Of a stretch of 64,000 nt of DNA, positions 7,756 to 16,262 are shown in pieces. How positions within the stretch are numbered: the stretch's first letter is position 1; the number at the start of each line of letters is the position of its first letter. A program made the translations under genes and the position numbers. The notes beneath the pieces were generated by a model. That model had not been told where the DNA came from, did not search any database, and worked only from the letters and a program-made list of their open reading frames with translations. The DNA is from DASUKM01 sp036278735 (GTDB taxonomy: Bacteria; Acidobacteriota; Vicinamibacteria; Vicinamibacterales; 2-12-FULL-66-21), in the NCBI GenBank assembly GCA_036278735.1, contig DASUKM010000002.1, forward strand, positions 1 through 64,000, written 5' to 3'.

Positions 7756-8691
7756 TCAACCGTTCGGCTGCTCGATCGCGCGCGACACCTCGTCGCACGC
7801 GGGATCGCCCTCGCCCGAGGCGAAAATCCACCGTAGATTAGGCTCTTTCCGGAACCAGATCAACTGACGCCGCGCGTACCGGCGGTTCTCGCGCACGATG
7901 AGCGCCCGCGTTGCCGCTTCGTCGCGGACGCCGTGCAGATGCTCGAGCACCTGCCGGTAGACGAGGCCGCTGAAGGGGTGCGCCGTCTCCGGCACGCCGC
8001 GCGCCAGCAGGCCGCGCACTTCGTCGATCACGCCGCGGGCGAACTGCGCCTCGACGCGCCGGGCCACACGCGCCGCCGTCTGTTCGGCGGGGATCCGCAG
8101 CCCGAACGCCACGACGTCGTACTCGGGCAACGGCGCCACCGTCGCCTCGAAGTGCGCCGTCAGCGGACGCCCAGTCAGGAGCCACACCTCGAGCGCACGC
8201 ACGAGCCGCTTGCGATCGCGCGGCTGAATCCGCAGGGCCGAATCCGGATCGACGCGCCGCAGCCAGCGGTGGAGCGCTTCAGGCCCTTTGCGCCCGGCCA
8301 CGCGATCCAGCCGCGCCCGCAGCGCCGCGTCGCGCCCCGGCCCCTCGAAGAGCCCACGCGTCAGCGCGCGATAGTAGAAGCCGGTGCCTCCGACCAGGAT
8401 CGGCAGACGCCCCCGCGCCGTCGCGTCGCGGATCACCGCGGCGGCTTCGCGCGCATACCGGGCGGCCGAATAGTCTTCGGTCGGATCGGCGACGTCGACG
8501 AGACGATGCGGAACACCCTGCTGCTCGGCGATCGGCACCTTGTCGGTCCCGATGTCGAACCCGCGGTACACGGCGGTCGAATCGCAGGCGATCGCTTCGC
8601 CGCCGAACCGGCGCGCCAGACGGATGGCGAGATGGCTCTTGCCGGTCGCGGTGGGGCCGACGATCGCGATCAGCCTGGGACGTCCGCTCAC
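7756..8691 (-). CDS. miaA: tRNA dimethylallyltransferase (MiaA)
   Basis: MiaA transfers a dimethylallyl group to the N6 of A37 in tRNAs reading codons that begin with U. The P-loop IVGPTATGKSHLAIRLA lies at the N-terminus, with DSTAVYRGFDIGTDK and the conserved LVGGTGFYYRAL further on. The 311-residue length is normal. The start is a GTG at 8691, overlapping the stop codon of the upstream mini-gene by 4 bp (GTGA), which suggests translational coupling. No hfq or mutL neighbour is present. Confidence 0.95.
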   Translation of the reverse strand: MSGRPRLIAIVGPTATGKSHLAIRLARRFGGEAIACDSTAVYRGFDIGTDKVPIAEQQGVPHRLVDVADPTEDYSAARYAREAAAVIRDATARGRLPILVGGTGFYYRALTRGLFEGPGRDAALRARLDRVAGRKGPEALHRWLRRVDPDSALRIQPRDRKRLVRALEVWLLTGRPLTAHFEATVAPLPEYDVVAFGLRIPAEQTAARVARRVEAQFARGVIDEVRGLLARGVPETAHPFSGLVYRQVLEHLHGVRDEAATRALIVRENRRYARRQLIWFRKEPNLRWIFASGEGDPACDEVSRAIEQPNG

Positions 8692-8783
8692 GCCGGCCGG
8701 AACAGCCGCACGATCGCGTAAACGACGAGCGCCGTGAGGACGATCAGGAGCCCCACCTGCTGCGCGCGCGTCGGCGGCGTCAT
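8688..8783 (-). CDS. 31-residue single-pass membrane peptide
   Basis: This tiny ORF encodes 31 residues: a short polar N-terminus (MTPPTRAQQ) and a single hydrophobic helix (VGLLIVLTALVVYAIVRLF). It ends RPA. Its ATG overlaps the stop of the TonB-like gene (ATGA), and its TGA overlaps the GTG start of miaA (GTGA). Both junctions are the 4-bp type typical of translationally coupled operon genes. That placement is the main reason to believe it is real. Function is unknown; it could be a small partner of the TonB-like protein. Confidence 0.6.
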   Translation of the reverse strand: MTPPTRAQQVGLLIVLTALVVYAIVRLFRPA

Positions 8784-9721
8784 TGCGGCGGATTTTCGTT
8801 GAAGTAGAACGTGACCGTGAAGAACGCCTGGTTGTCCGGGTACTCGGCCGGCAGCGGCATCGTCGGGTTCGTCAGCTTGAGCGCGTTGAACGCCGAGTTC
8901 GTGAAGGCGTCGACGTTCGACGGCCGGAGCACCTGCAGTGCCGTGATGCTGCCGTCCTTGTGCACGTAGAACGTGAGGACGACGTGGCCGTGGAGCGACA
9001 TCGCCGCGTACGGGATGAACCAGTTCCGGCGGATCTGCGCGATGAAGCGGCGCAGCCACGGCCCGAACTCCACGCCCTTCGTGTCGAATTGAATCGAAGG
9101 CGCCGGGGAATCGCTGCCCCCCTGCAGATTCTGGAACGTCTCGCCTCCCGTGTACTTCTGGACGTTCTTGATCGCATCCTGCAGCACATTGCTGGACGGA
9201 CCGTGCGACGTCGAGGGATCGGTGCGTGGGAGGGTCGCGATCGGATTTTCGGGGAGCGTCAGCGGCGTCGGCTGAGGAGCCGCTCGCGGCGGCTGGGACG
9301 GCGGCTCCTCCGGCTGCGGCGTCGGACGCGGCGACGGCCTCGCTTCGACGCGCTCGGACGTATTCCCGCGCGCGAACGGCAGCGGGTTCGTGGGATGCGG
9401 CGCGCGCTCGACTGTCCGGGCCATGCGGTTCTTGTCCGACAAGGACGCGAGCGCCTTCGGCTTCCTCGTCTGGATGTCGACACGCGGCGCCACGAAGACG
9501 AATTCGCGATTCTGCTGCTGGAGCGCGGCGACCCGCTGCGCCTCGAGGGCCTGGCGGCGCTGGGCCTCCATCGCTTTGACGAACGGCAGATGCGGCCAGA
9601 CGATCACGAGAATGGTGATCATCAGGTACACGACGAGCGTGAGCAGGGCGACTTCGAGTCGTGTAAAAGCCCGCGGAAGCACGGGCGTATCGGGCCGGAG
9701 ATCCTCGAAATCGAAGTACAT
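8780..9721 (-). CDS. TonB-family periplasm-spanning protein
   Basis: This is a 313-residue energy-transduction type protein. It has a short cytoplasmic N-terminus, one transmembrane helix at about residues 22-44 (ALLTLVVYLMITILVIVW), then a basic/coiled stretch. A proline-rich linker follows (about residues 135-170), then a C-terminal TonB-like domain containing RRNWFIPYAAMSLHGHVVLTFYVHKDG-type strands. I split that stretch as RRNWFIPYAAMS then HGHVVLTFYV. TonB normally couples the proton gradient to outer-membrane receptors. No exbB/exbD is nearby, so a different partner or role is possible. The gene starts an apparent TonB - mini-peptide - miaA - deoB transcription unit. Confidence 0.8.
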   Translation of the reverse strand: MYFDFEDLRPDTPVLPRAFTRLEVALLTLVVYLMITILVIVWPHLPFVKAMEAQRRQALEAQRVAALQQQNREFVFVAPRVDIQTRKPKALASLSDKNRMARTVERAPHPTNPLPFARGNTSERVEARPSPRPTPQPEEPPSQPPRAAPQPTPLTLPENPIATLPRTDPSTSHGPSSNVLQDAIKNVQKYTGGETFQNLQGGSDSPAPSIQFDTKGVEFGPWLRRFIAQIRRNWFIPYAAMSLHGHVVLTFYVHKDGSITALQVLRPSNVDAFTNSAFNALKLTNPTMPLPAEYPDNQAFFTVTFYFNENPPQ

Positions 9722-9769
9722 CAGTGAATTACAAGATTATACGCCGCCGCTCTCGACATCGCTTCAGGC

Positions 9770-9879
9770 CACGGACTACACGGACCAACACGGACCAACA
9801 CGGACTACACGGACTACACGGACTACACGGACCAACACGGACTACACGGACTACACGGAATACACGGAATACACGGAAG
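9770..9879. repeat. CACGGACTA/CACGGACCAA tandem micro-repeat
   Basis: About twelve tandem units of 9 bp (ACACGGACT) or 10 bp (ACACGGACCA) run from about 9770, ending in three degenerate ACACGGAA-type units. They lie between the menG stop codon and the start of the TonB-like gene, both on the minus strand. Units of two lengths are interleaved, so the array is not in one reading frame. There are no spacers and it is not CRISPR. Replication slippage is the likely origin. Confidence 0.9.
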
Positions 9880-9906
9880 GGGACACCACGCGACCAAGCC
9901 GGCTCT

Positions 9907-10608
9907 TCAGACGCGGCGGGCGCTGTACAGATAGACGATGCCGAAGCTCAACGGGACGGCGCGGACGTCAGAAAAACCGTGATGCGCCACGAGCGCGGCG
10001 AACTCAGCCGGAGGTGGAAAGGCGCCCACCGATGCGGGCAGGTAGGAGTAGGCGCTCTGGTGATGCGAGACGAGCCGCCCCAGCCGCGGAAGTACTTCGC
10101 GAAAATACCAGCCGTACAGCGGACGGAGTCCGCGAGCGGTCGGCTCGCCGAATTCGAGGATCGCCAGACGGGCGCCGGGCTTGAGCGCGCGCGCGATTTC
10201 CCGCAGCGCGCGTTCTGGCTCGGCCACGTTGCGAATGCCGAAGCCGATCGTGGCGCCATCCGCCCAGGCGTCGCCGATCGGGAGCGACGTTGCGTCGCCG
10301 CGAATCAGCGCCACGACGCCAGGCGTGCGCCCTGTCTTCTCGCGGGCGATCGCCAGCATCGCCGTGGAAAAGTCCACGCCGATCACGCACGCCCCCGCCT
10401 GTGCCGCCGCGAGCGCGAGGTCGGCGGTTCCCGTGCAGACGTCCAGGACGCGTGCGCCTGGCTTCAACGCGAGCGCGGCCACGGCGCGCCGCCGCCAGCG
10501 GCGATCGAGGCCGGCGCTGAGTACGTGGTTCAGCAGGTCGTACCGGGCCGCGATCGCGTCGAACATCGAGGCGATGCGGGCCGGCGACTTGTCGGGCGCT
10601 CCGCTCAC
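9907..10608 (-). CDS. menG: Demethylmenaquinone methyltransferase (MenG/UbiE)
   Basis: This SAM-dependent methyltransferase performs the last step of menaquinone synthesis, C-methylation of demethylmenaquinone. Visible are the UbiE/MenG N-terminal block MFDAIAARYDLLNHVLSAG, motif I VLDVCTGTADLAL and the family block ALREIARALKPGARLAILEFGEP (read as two halves). I place the start at the GTG at 10608, which overlaps the upstream ubiX-like stop (GTGA) and gives 233 residues, normal for the family. Longer open frames upstream are out-of-frame readings of ubiX. It is the last gene of the menaquinone operon. Confidence 0.93.
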   Translation of the reverse strand: MSGAPDKSPARIASMFDAIAARYDLLNHVLSAGLDRRWRRRAVAALALKPGARVLDVCTGTADLALAAAQAGACVIGVDFSTAMLAIAREKTGRTPGVVALIRGDATSLPIGDAWADGATIGFGIRNVAEPERALREIARALKPGARLAILEFGEPTARGLRPLYGWYFREVLPRLGRLVSHHQSAYSYLPASVGAFPPPAEFAALVAHHGFSDVRAVPLSFGIVYLYSARRV

Positions 10609-11222
10609 CCGTTCCACTTCGGATAGAGATCGTGCGGGAGGCCCAGGGCCGACAGAATCTTGCCGGCCATGAAGTCGGCGAGGTCGTCGAGCGTCTTCGG
10701 CATCTGATAAAAGGCGGGCATGGCTGGAAGCACGATCGCGCCTGCCTCGGCGCAGAGCACCATGTTCCTGAGCTGCGGGAGGCTCATCGGGGTTTCGCGC
10801 GGCACGACGACGAGCGGCCGCCGCTCCTTCAGCATGACGTCGGCCGCGCGCTCGATGAGCGTGCGCGACAGCCCGTGCGCGACGCCCGCAAGCGTCTTCA
10901 TGGAGCACGGGACGATCACCATGCCCGTGCAATCGTAGCTGCCGCTGGCAATCGTCGCGCCGAGATCGCGGTTGCCGAGCAGCGTGAAGCTGCCGGCCCG
11001 GACGCGGTCGCCGTACGTCTCGACCAGGTAGTCGCGCAGCCGATCGACCGCCGCTCCGGCGCCCAGTTCGTCGCGGAGCAGCCGCCGTCCGTAATCGGAC
11101 ACGACCAGCTCGAGATGGTATCCGCGCGCCAGCAGCGCCGCGATCGTGCGGGTCGCGTACACGGCGCCGCTCGCGCCCGTGACGCCCACCGCAATCGTCG
11201 GGCGCCGCTCCTCAGCGCACAT
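10605..11222 (-). CDS. ubiX: UbiX-family flavin prenyltransferase
   Basis: UbiX makes prenylated FMN, the cofactor of UbiD decarboxylases. The 205-residue protein has the family N-terminus GVTGASGAVYA and the middle motif SGSYDCTGMVIVPCSMKTLA. It continues with the MSLPQLRNM block and an acidic/hydrophobic tail. It overlaps the prenyltransferase gene upstream by 11 bp and menG downstream by 4 bp. In futalosine-pathway organisms this role is sometimes named MqnM, with the UbiD-like partner (here at 16259-17710) named MqnL. Confidence 0.93.
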   Translation of the reverse strand: MCAEERRPTIAVGVTGASGAVYATRTIAALLARGYHLELVVSDYGRRLLRDELGAGAAVDRLRDYLVETYGDRVRAGSFTLLGNRDLGATIASGSYDCTGMVIVPCSMKTLAGVAHGLSRTLIERAADVMLKERRPLVVVPRETPMSLPQLRNMVLCAEAGAIVLPAMPAFYQMPKTLDDLADFMAGKILSALGLPHDLYPKWNG

Positions 11223-12081
11223 ACACGGCGATGGCGGTCGTCGCGAAATAGAGGATTCCGACGTAGCCGTTCAGGTCGAACGCCCGCTTCACCTGCGACA
11301 GATCGCGCTCGGTGACGAGCGACTGCTCGTAGGCGAGCAGCACGGCGACGCCGGCGACGCCGGCCAGATAGACGGGCCCGAGCCGCGCGACCGAACCCAG
11401 CGCCGCGAGGCACCCCACCGCGATCACGTGCATCCCCCGCGAGATCCACAGCGAAGCCCCGACCCCGAACGTCGCGGGGATCGATCGCAGTCCATGCGCG
11501 CGGTCGAAGTCGAGATCCTGACAGGCGTAGAGGATGTCGAAGCCGCCGACCCAGGTGCCGATGGCCGCCGCGAGCAGCCACGGTTCGGCAACCGTCAGGC
11601 GTCCGCCCGCGGCCAGCCAGCCGCCGACGGGGGCGACCGCCATGGCCAGCCCGAGGAACAACTGCGTGTACGTCGTGACGCGCTTGGCGAGCGAATACCA
11701 GAAGACAATCGCGAGCGCGAGCGGCGACAGCCGGAAGCACACGGGGCCGAGCGCCCAGGCGGCGGCGACGAAGACGGCCGAGGCGGCGGCGACGAAGACG
11801 GCGGCCTCGGCGGTCGTCATCGCGCCGCGCGGCAGCTCGCGCATCGCGGTGCGCGGATTGAGCGCGTCGTGACGCGCGTCGACGAGCCGGTTGAATCCCA
11901 TGGCCGCGCTGCGCGCCGCCACCATGGCGACGACGACCCAGAGGAGACGCGTGGCGACGAAGTGCGTGTCCCAGACGCCGGTCCGGTACAGGGCGAGCAG
12001 CGCTCCGGTGAACGCAAACGGCAGCGCGAACACGGAGTGGCTGAAACGGACGAAGGACAGATATGTCGTCAGTCGGTTCAC
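11212..12081 (-). CDS. UbiA-family prenyltransferase (menaquinone branch)
   Basis: This integral-membrane prenyltransferase attaches the polyprenyl tail to the aromatic acid; in this operon the acceptor is presumably 1,4-dihydroxy-6-naphthoate (role sometimes called MqnP). Both aspartate-rich motifs are visible: N64-R-L-V-D68 followed by DALNPRTAMRELP, and D189/D191/D193 in ACQDLDFDRAHG. Several hydrophobic helices separate them. I chose the GTG at 12081 (289 residues, VNRLTTYLSFVRF). The 17 codons before it are translations of a GAACC-type repeat and overlap the upstream gene. Confidence 0.9.
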   Translation of the reverse strand: MNRLTTYLSFVRFSHSVFALPFAFTGALLALYRTGVWDTHFVATRLLWVVVAMVAARSAAMGFNRLVDARHDALNPRTAMRELPRGAMTTAEAAVFVAAASAVFVAAAWALGPVCFRLSPLALAIVFWYSLAKRVTTYTQLFLGLAMAVAPVGGWLAAGGRLTVAEPWLLAAAIGTWVGGFDILYACQDLDFDRAHGLRSIPATFGVGASLWISRGMHVIAVGCLAALGSVARLGPVYLAGVAGVAVLLAYEQSLVTERDLSQVKRAFDLNGYVGILYFATTAIAVYVR

Positions 12082-12120
12082 GGTTCCGGGTTCAGGGTTC
12101 CAAGTTGGTTCCGGGTTCTT
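12078..12120. repeat. GGTTCCGGGTTC micro-repeat overlapping a gene end
   Basis: Repeats of GGTTCCGGGTTC / AGGGTTCC occupy the junction between the amidohydrolase and the ubiA-like gene. They run into coding sequence and encode the last residues of the amidohydrolase (EEPGTNLEP). The block resembles that at 5365-5399. Confidence 0.55.
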
Positions 12121-13287
12121 CGATCCAGTCAATGGCGTCGGGATCGATACCGTTCACCAGATATTCTTCCACATCCGTGACGCCCGCCGGGATCCGGATC
12201 GCCAGGAGGGCGGCGCGGGCGCCGGGGGTCAGGGTGGCGATCTCGCCGCCGAAACCGAGCGCCTCGGCGCCGGCCTGCGTGGCGCTGTCGAGGAGGCGGC
12301 GGGCTGGGACGGATGGCGCGAGCCGCCGCACTTCAGCGAGTTCGGCGAAGAGATTCAGGTCCTCGACGCTCGCCAGGCTGTCGGTGCCAATCGCGACCCG
12401 CACGCCAGAGGCGTAGAAGCGGGCGATCGGCGGAACGCCGGCACCGGTCCAGCGGTTGCTGCGCGGGCACGTCACGAGCGTGGCGCCCGATTCCGCCAGA
12501 CGCGTCAGCTCGGCGTCGGTGAGCTGCACGCCGTGCACCGCGACGAGGCGGTCCGAGAGCAGCCCCATCCGGTCGAGGTACTCGACGGGCCCGCAGCGCG
12601 GCGGGATCCACGACCCGTCCCACACGCCGAGCCGCTCGAGCAGCGCACGCCAGGCACCGGTCCCCTCGCGCAGGAACTCGATTTCGCCGGCAGACTCGCC
12701 CAGGTGCACGCTGATCGGCCCGCGGCCGTGGCGCGCGATGGCGCGCAGCAACCCCGGGGAGACGGAATACGGCGCGTGCGGAACGATCGACGTGCGCAGC
12801 CATTCACCGTCCGGGAGGCGCTCGAGGGCCGCCGCCGCGCGCGAGACGAGCGCGTCCGGGTCCGCCGCGCTGAACCCGAGCAGCTCCCGGAACACACGGG
12901 CACGCATGGCGCCATCGAGCAACGGCCCGCACGCGGCCAGCGTGTTGGTGATGTCCCCCACCAGACACGTGCCCGACGCGCGCGCCTGCGCGATCGCCTC
13001 GACCATCGGTGCGGCCGGTTCGGCGTCGACGGTACGGCGAAGCGCCATCAAGGCATCGGCCCACGCCGGCATCGATTCTGCCGGCGGCACGCGGCCGCGC
13101 ATCCACGAGAGTTCCAGATGGACGTGCGCGTTGACGAGGCCGGGCAGCAGGGCGACGCGGCCGAGGTCCTCACACGGCCCGGCGGGCTCGGCTTCGACCG
13201 CGACGGTGCGGCCGCGATCGACGGCGACGGCCCCCGCTTCCATCGGCGGCCGGCGCGGCGGCAGCACCCAGGCGGCCCGGTACCGAA

Positions 13288-13291
<4 letters not shown>
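12092..13291 (-). CDS. Amidohydrolase, probable aminodeoxyfutalosine deaminase
   Basis: This 399-residue metal-dependent hydrolase belongs to the amidohydrolase superfamily. The metal-binding pair His56-x-His58 is in LVNAHVHLE. Further metal-ligand regions are VPHAPYS, HLGES, AVHGVQLTD and IGTDSLASVEDLN (Asp at about residue 304). Its place between mqnC and the late menaquinone genes suggests it deaminates aminodeoxyfutalosine to futalosine, a role filled by amidohydrolases in some futalosine-pathway bacteria. The substrate is inferred from context only. The start is a GTG at 13291 overlapping the mqnC stop (GTGA). The last few codons are made of an intergenic micro-repeat, so the C-terminus has probably drifted. 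Confidence 0.85.
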
Positions 13292-14508
<1,217 letters not shown>

Positions 14509-14546
14509 GAGCCATGTTCGTTCCGGCCTGCATCTGCATCCACGGC

Positions 14547-14606
14547 GTCAGCCCGTCACGGGCTGACCCTCAATCTTCTGCGTGGGTCAGGCCTTCATGG
14601 CCTGAC
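14547..14606. repeat. Two hairpins between mqnA and mqnC
   Basis: Two inverted repeats lie at 14547-14567 (arm GTCAGCCC, 5-base loop GTCAC) and 14586-14606 (arm GTCAGGCC, loop TTCAT). They share the outer GTCAG...CTGAC frame but differ inside the stem. They fill most of the only large gap inside the menaquinone operon. There is no T-run, so an attenuator or REP-like role is more likely than termination. Confidence 0.7.
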
Positions 14607-14634
14607 GAACCCCTGCCTGGCCGACCCCGGTCCT

Positions 14635-15423
14635 TCAATAGAACTCGACCGCATGCGGACGCTCGATGAGGCCGTGCTTCGCCGCCAATTCGTAGTAACG
14701 CTCCAGGCCGGCGCGCTCGCGGGTGCCGAGTCCGTACTTGATATTTTCCCTCAAATACCGCGCACCGGCGTCGGCCCGCTCAGGGCCACACCAATCAGCG
14801 GCGAGCCTGGCGGCGGCCGCGACGCCCCGCGCGGGCGCCGCCTGCAGCACGCGCACCCCCTCCGCCGACAACACGTCCGGACGCCCCGCCCAGACGGCCC
14901 AGACGAACGGCAGGCCGGTGAAGCCCGTCCAGGCTTCGCCCAGGTCGATCTTCGTGAGGCCCCGCGCGGCCGCATCGAGGAACAGCGCCGGGTCGCCGAT
15001 GATCAGCGCGGCCTCACACCTGTCGAACATCGCGTCCGGATCGGGAGGCAACGCTTCGAACGCGGGATCGATGCCCCAGGCCTCCCGACACAACACCTGC
15101 GTCAACCCGGCGGAGGTGCGCGACGAAGTGTCGAGCGCCAGACGCCGCACGCGATCGAGCGGCACGCGCGCGAACACCGCGACCGACGCGACCGGACCGT
15201 CGGAGACGATCCCGACCCCGGGCACAATCCTGTAGGGCACGGGGCCGCGCTGGTATTCGATGGAGGGAATCATCCCGACGTCGATCTCGTTCGCGTGCAG
15301 CAGCGTCGCGCACGTCGAGGGTACGTCGAGCCGGACGTCGAAGAGATCGCGGCGGCGCTCGAGGCCGAACACGAGCGGGCGGGCATTCAGATAGCCCACG
15401 GCGCCGAGACGGACGAGGCTCAT
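14635..15423 (-). CDS. mqnA: Chorismate dehydratase (MqnA)
   Basis: MqnA dehydrates chorismate to 3-enolpyruvylbenzoate, the first committed step of the futalosine route. The 262-residue protein has a periplasmic-binding-protein-like fold. It begins with the family signature RLGAVGYLNARPLVFGL and has NEIDVGMIPSIEYQR, TSSRTSAGL and LGEAWTGFTGLPFVWAVWA. The ATG at 15423 overlaps the stop of the cysteine-free MqnE-like gene by 4 bp (ATGA). It is too long and has the wrong signature for MqnD. No signal peptide is present, as expected for a cytoplasmic enzyme. Confidence 0.94.
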   Translation of the reverse strand: MSLVRLGAVGYLNARPLVFGLERRRDLFDVRLDVPSTCATLLHANEIDVGMIPSIEYQRGPVPYRIVPGVGIVSDGPVASVAVFARVPLDRVRRLALDTSSRTSAGLTQVLCREAWGIDPAFEALPPDPDAMFDRCEAALIIGDPALFLDAAARGLTKIDLGEAWTGFTGLPFVWAVWAGRPDVLSAEGVRVLQAAPARGVAAAARLAADWCGPERADAGARYLRENIKYGLGTRERAGLERYYELAAKHGLIERPHAVEFY

Positions 15424-16262
15424 CGCCGCGGCTCGAAGCGCGCAGTGCGTTCGACCGGCTCGAGTCCCGCCGCCACGATGTTGCCGCGGATCTCCTCGAT
15501 CGGACTGCGGCGGCGGCCCAGATCGCCCGCGGTCGCCGACACGCCGTCGACGTCGTCGGCTCCCATCGTGAGGGCCACCTGCGCGAGCTTCGGACCGTAG
15601 AGCGCCCAGTCGACCTGGATGTGCGGAATGTTGTCGGCCACCAGGCGCGCCAGCGCGACCTGCCGCACGTCGTCGTAGCCGGTCGTCGGCGCCGAGGCCG
15701 ACGACTCCCGTGCGAGAGGGGCGAACGCCTCGATCCCGCCGACCGAGGCCTGCAGATCGCGCGCGAGTTGCAGGACGGCGAGGCGCCGGCCGGGCTCGAG
15801 CCGATGCACCGTTACCCGCGGCGCGCGCAAACCGGCCTCGCGGACCGCGGCGAGCGCCGCCGCCGGATCCTGCAAACGGTCCAGCGGGACGTCCGCAATC
15901 GTCTCCAGGCCCGCCTCGACGAGCGCTTGCAACGCGGCCCGCGGGCCGCGCTCGCCCAGAGCCATCACGTCCGCCAGCGAGAACGCCGTGACGGGACGAT
16001 CGCCTGCTGCCGCACGGGCCGCACGCACGGCGGCGGCGGCCGCCGCGATCGAGCCCGGCGCCCCGACGATCCTCACCTCTCCGGCGCTGATCCCCTCCGC
16101 CATCGAAGCGGGGACGGCGTCCACGTGCACCTCGAAGACGCGCACGAACGACGTCCGGCCGCCGTGGCGCGCCCGGCGCGCTTCGTCCGCGCGCGCACCG
16201 GCCGCGATCAGGTCGTGACTGTCGAGCAGCGCCCTGGCCGCGTCCTCCGTCAATGCCGTCAT
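15420..16262 (-). CDS. MqnE homologue lacking all cysteines (radical-SAM pseudoenzyme)
   Basis: The 280-residue product aligns by eye with aminodeoxyfutalosine synthase (MqnE) along its length. EVRIVGAPGS matches the family's EVHIVGG strand, VEAGLETIADVP the EAGLDSLPGGG region, and GGIEAFAPL the GGFQAFIPL block. PHIQVDWALYGPKLAQVAL and MGADDVDG match the C-terminal MqnE signature. The N-terminal segment that should hold the CxxxCxxC cluster motif reads FEVHVDAVPASM instead, and there is no cysteine anywhere in the protein. It is also about 100 residues shorter than typical MqnE. It therefore cannot bind a radical-SAM cluster in the normal way. The frame is intact, codon usage matches neighbours, and both ends overlap adjacent genes by 4 bp. 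It thus looks maintained rather than decayed. The ATG at 16262 was chosen for its ATGA overlap. Confidence 0.85.
   Translation of the reverse strand: MTALTEDAARALLDSHDLIAAGARADEARRARHGGRTSFVRVFEVHVDAVPASMAEGISAGEVRIVGAPGSIAAAAAAVRAARAAAGDRPVTAFSLADVMALGERGPRAALQALVEAGLETIADVPLDRLQDPAAALAAVREAGLRAPRVTVHRLEPGRRLAVLQLARDLQASVGGIEAFAPLARESSASAPTTGYDDVRQVALARLVADNIPHIQVDWALYGPKLAQVALTMGADDVDGVSATAGDLGRRRSPIEEIRGNIVAAGLEPVERTARFEPRR

Noticed and set aside
9770..9879. CACGGACTA array considered as CRISPR or iteron origin
   Set aside because: Units are 9-10 bp with no spacers, no replication gene is nearby, and it is confined to one intergenic gap.
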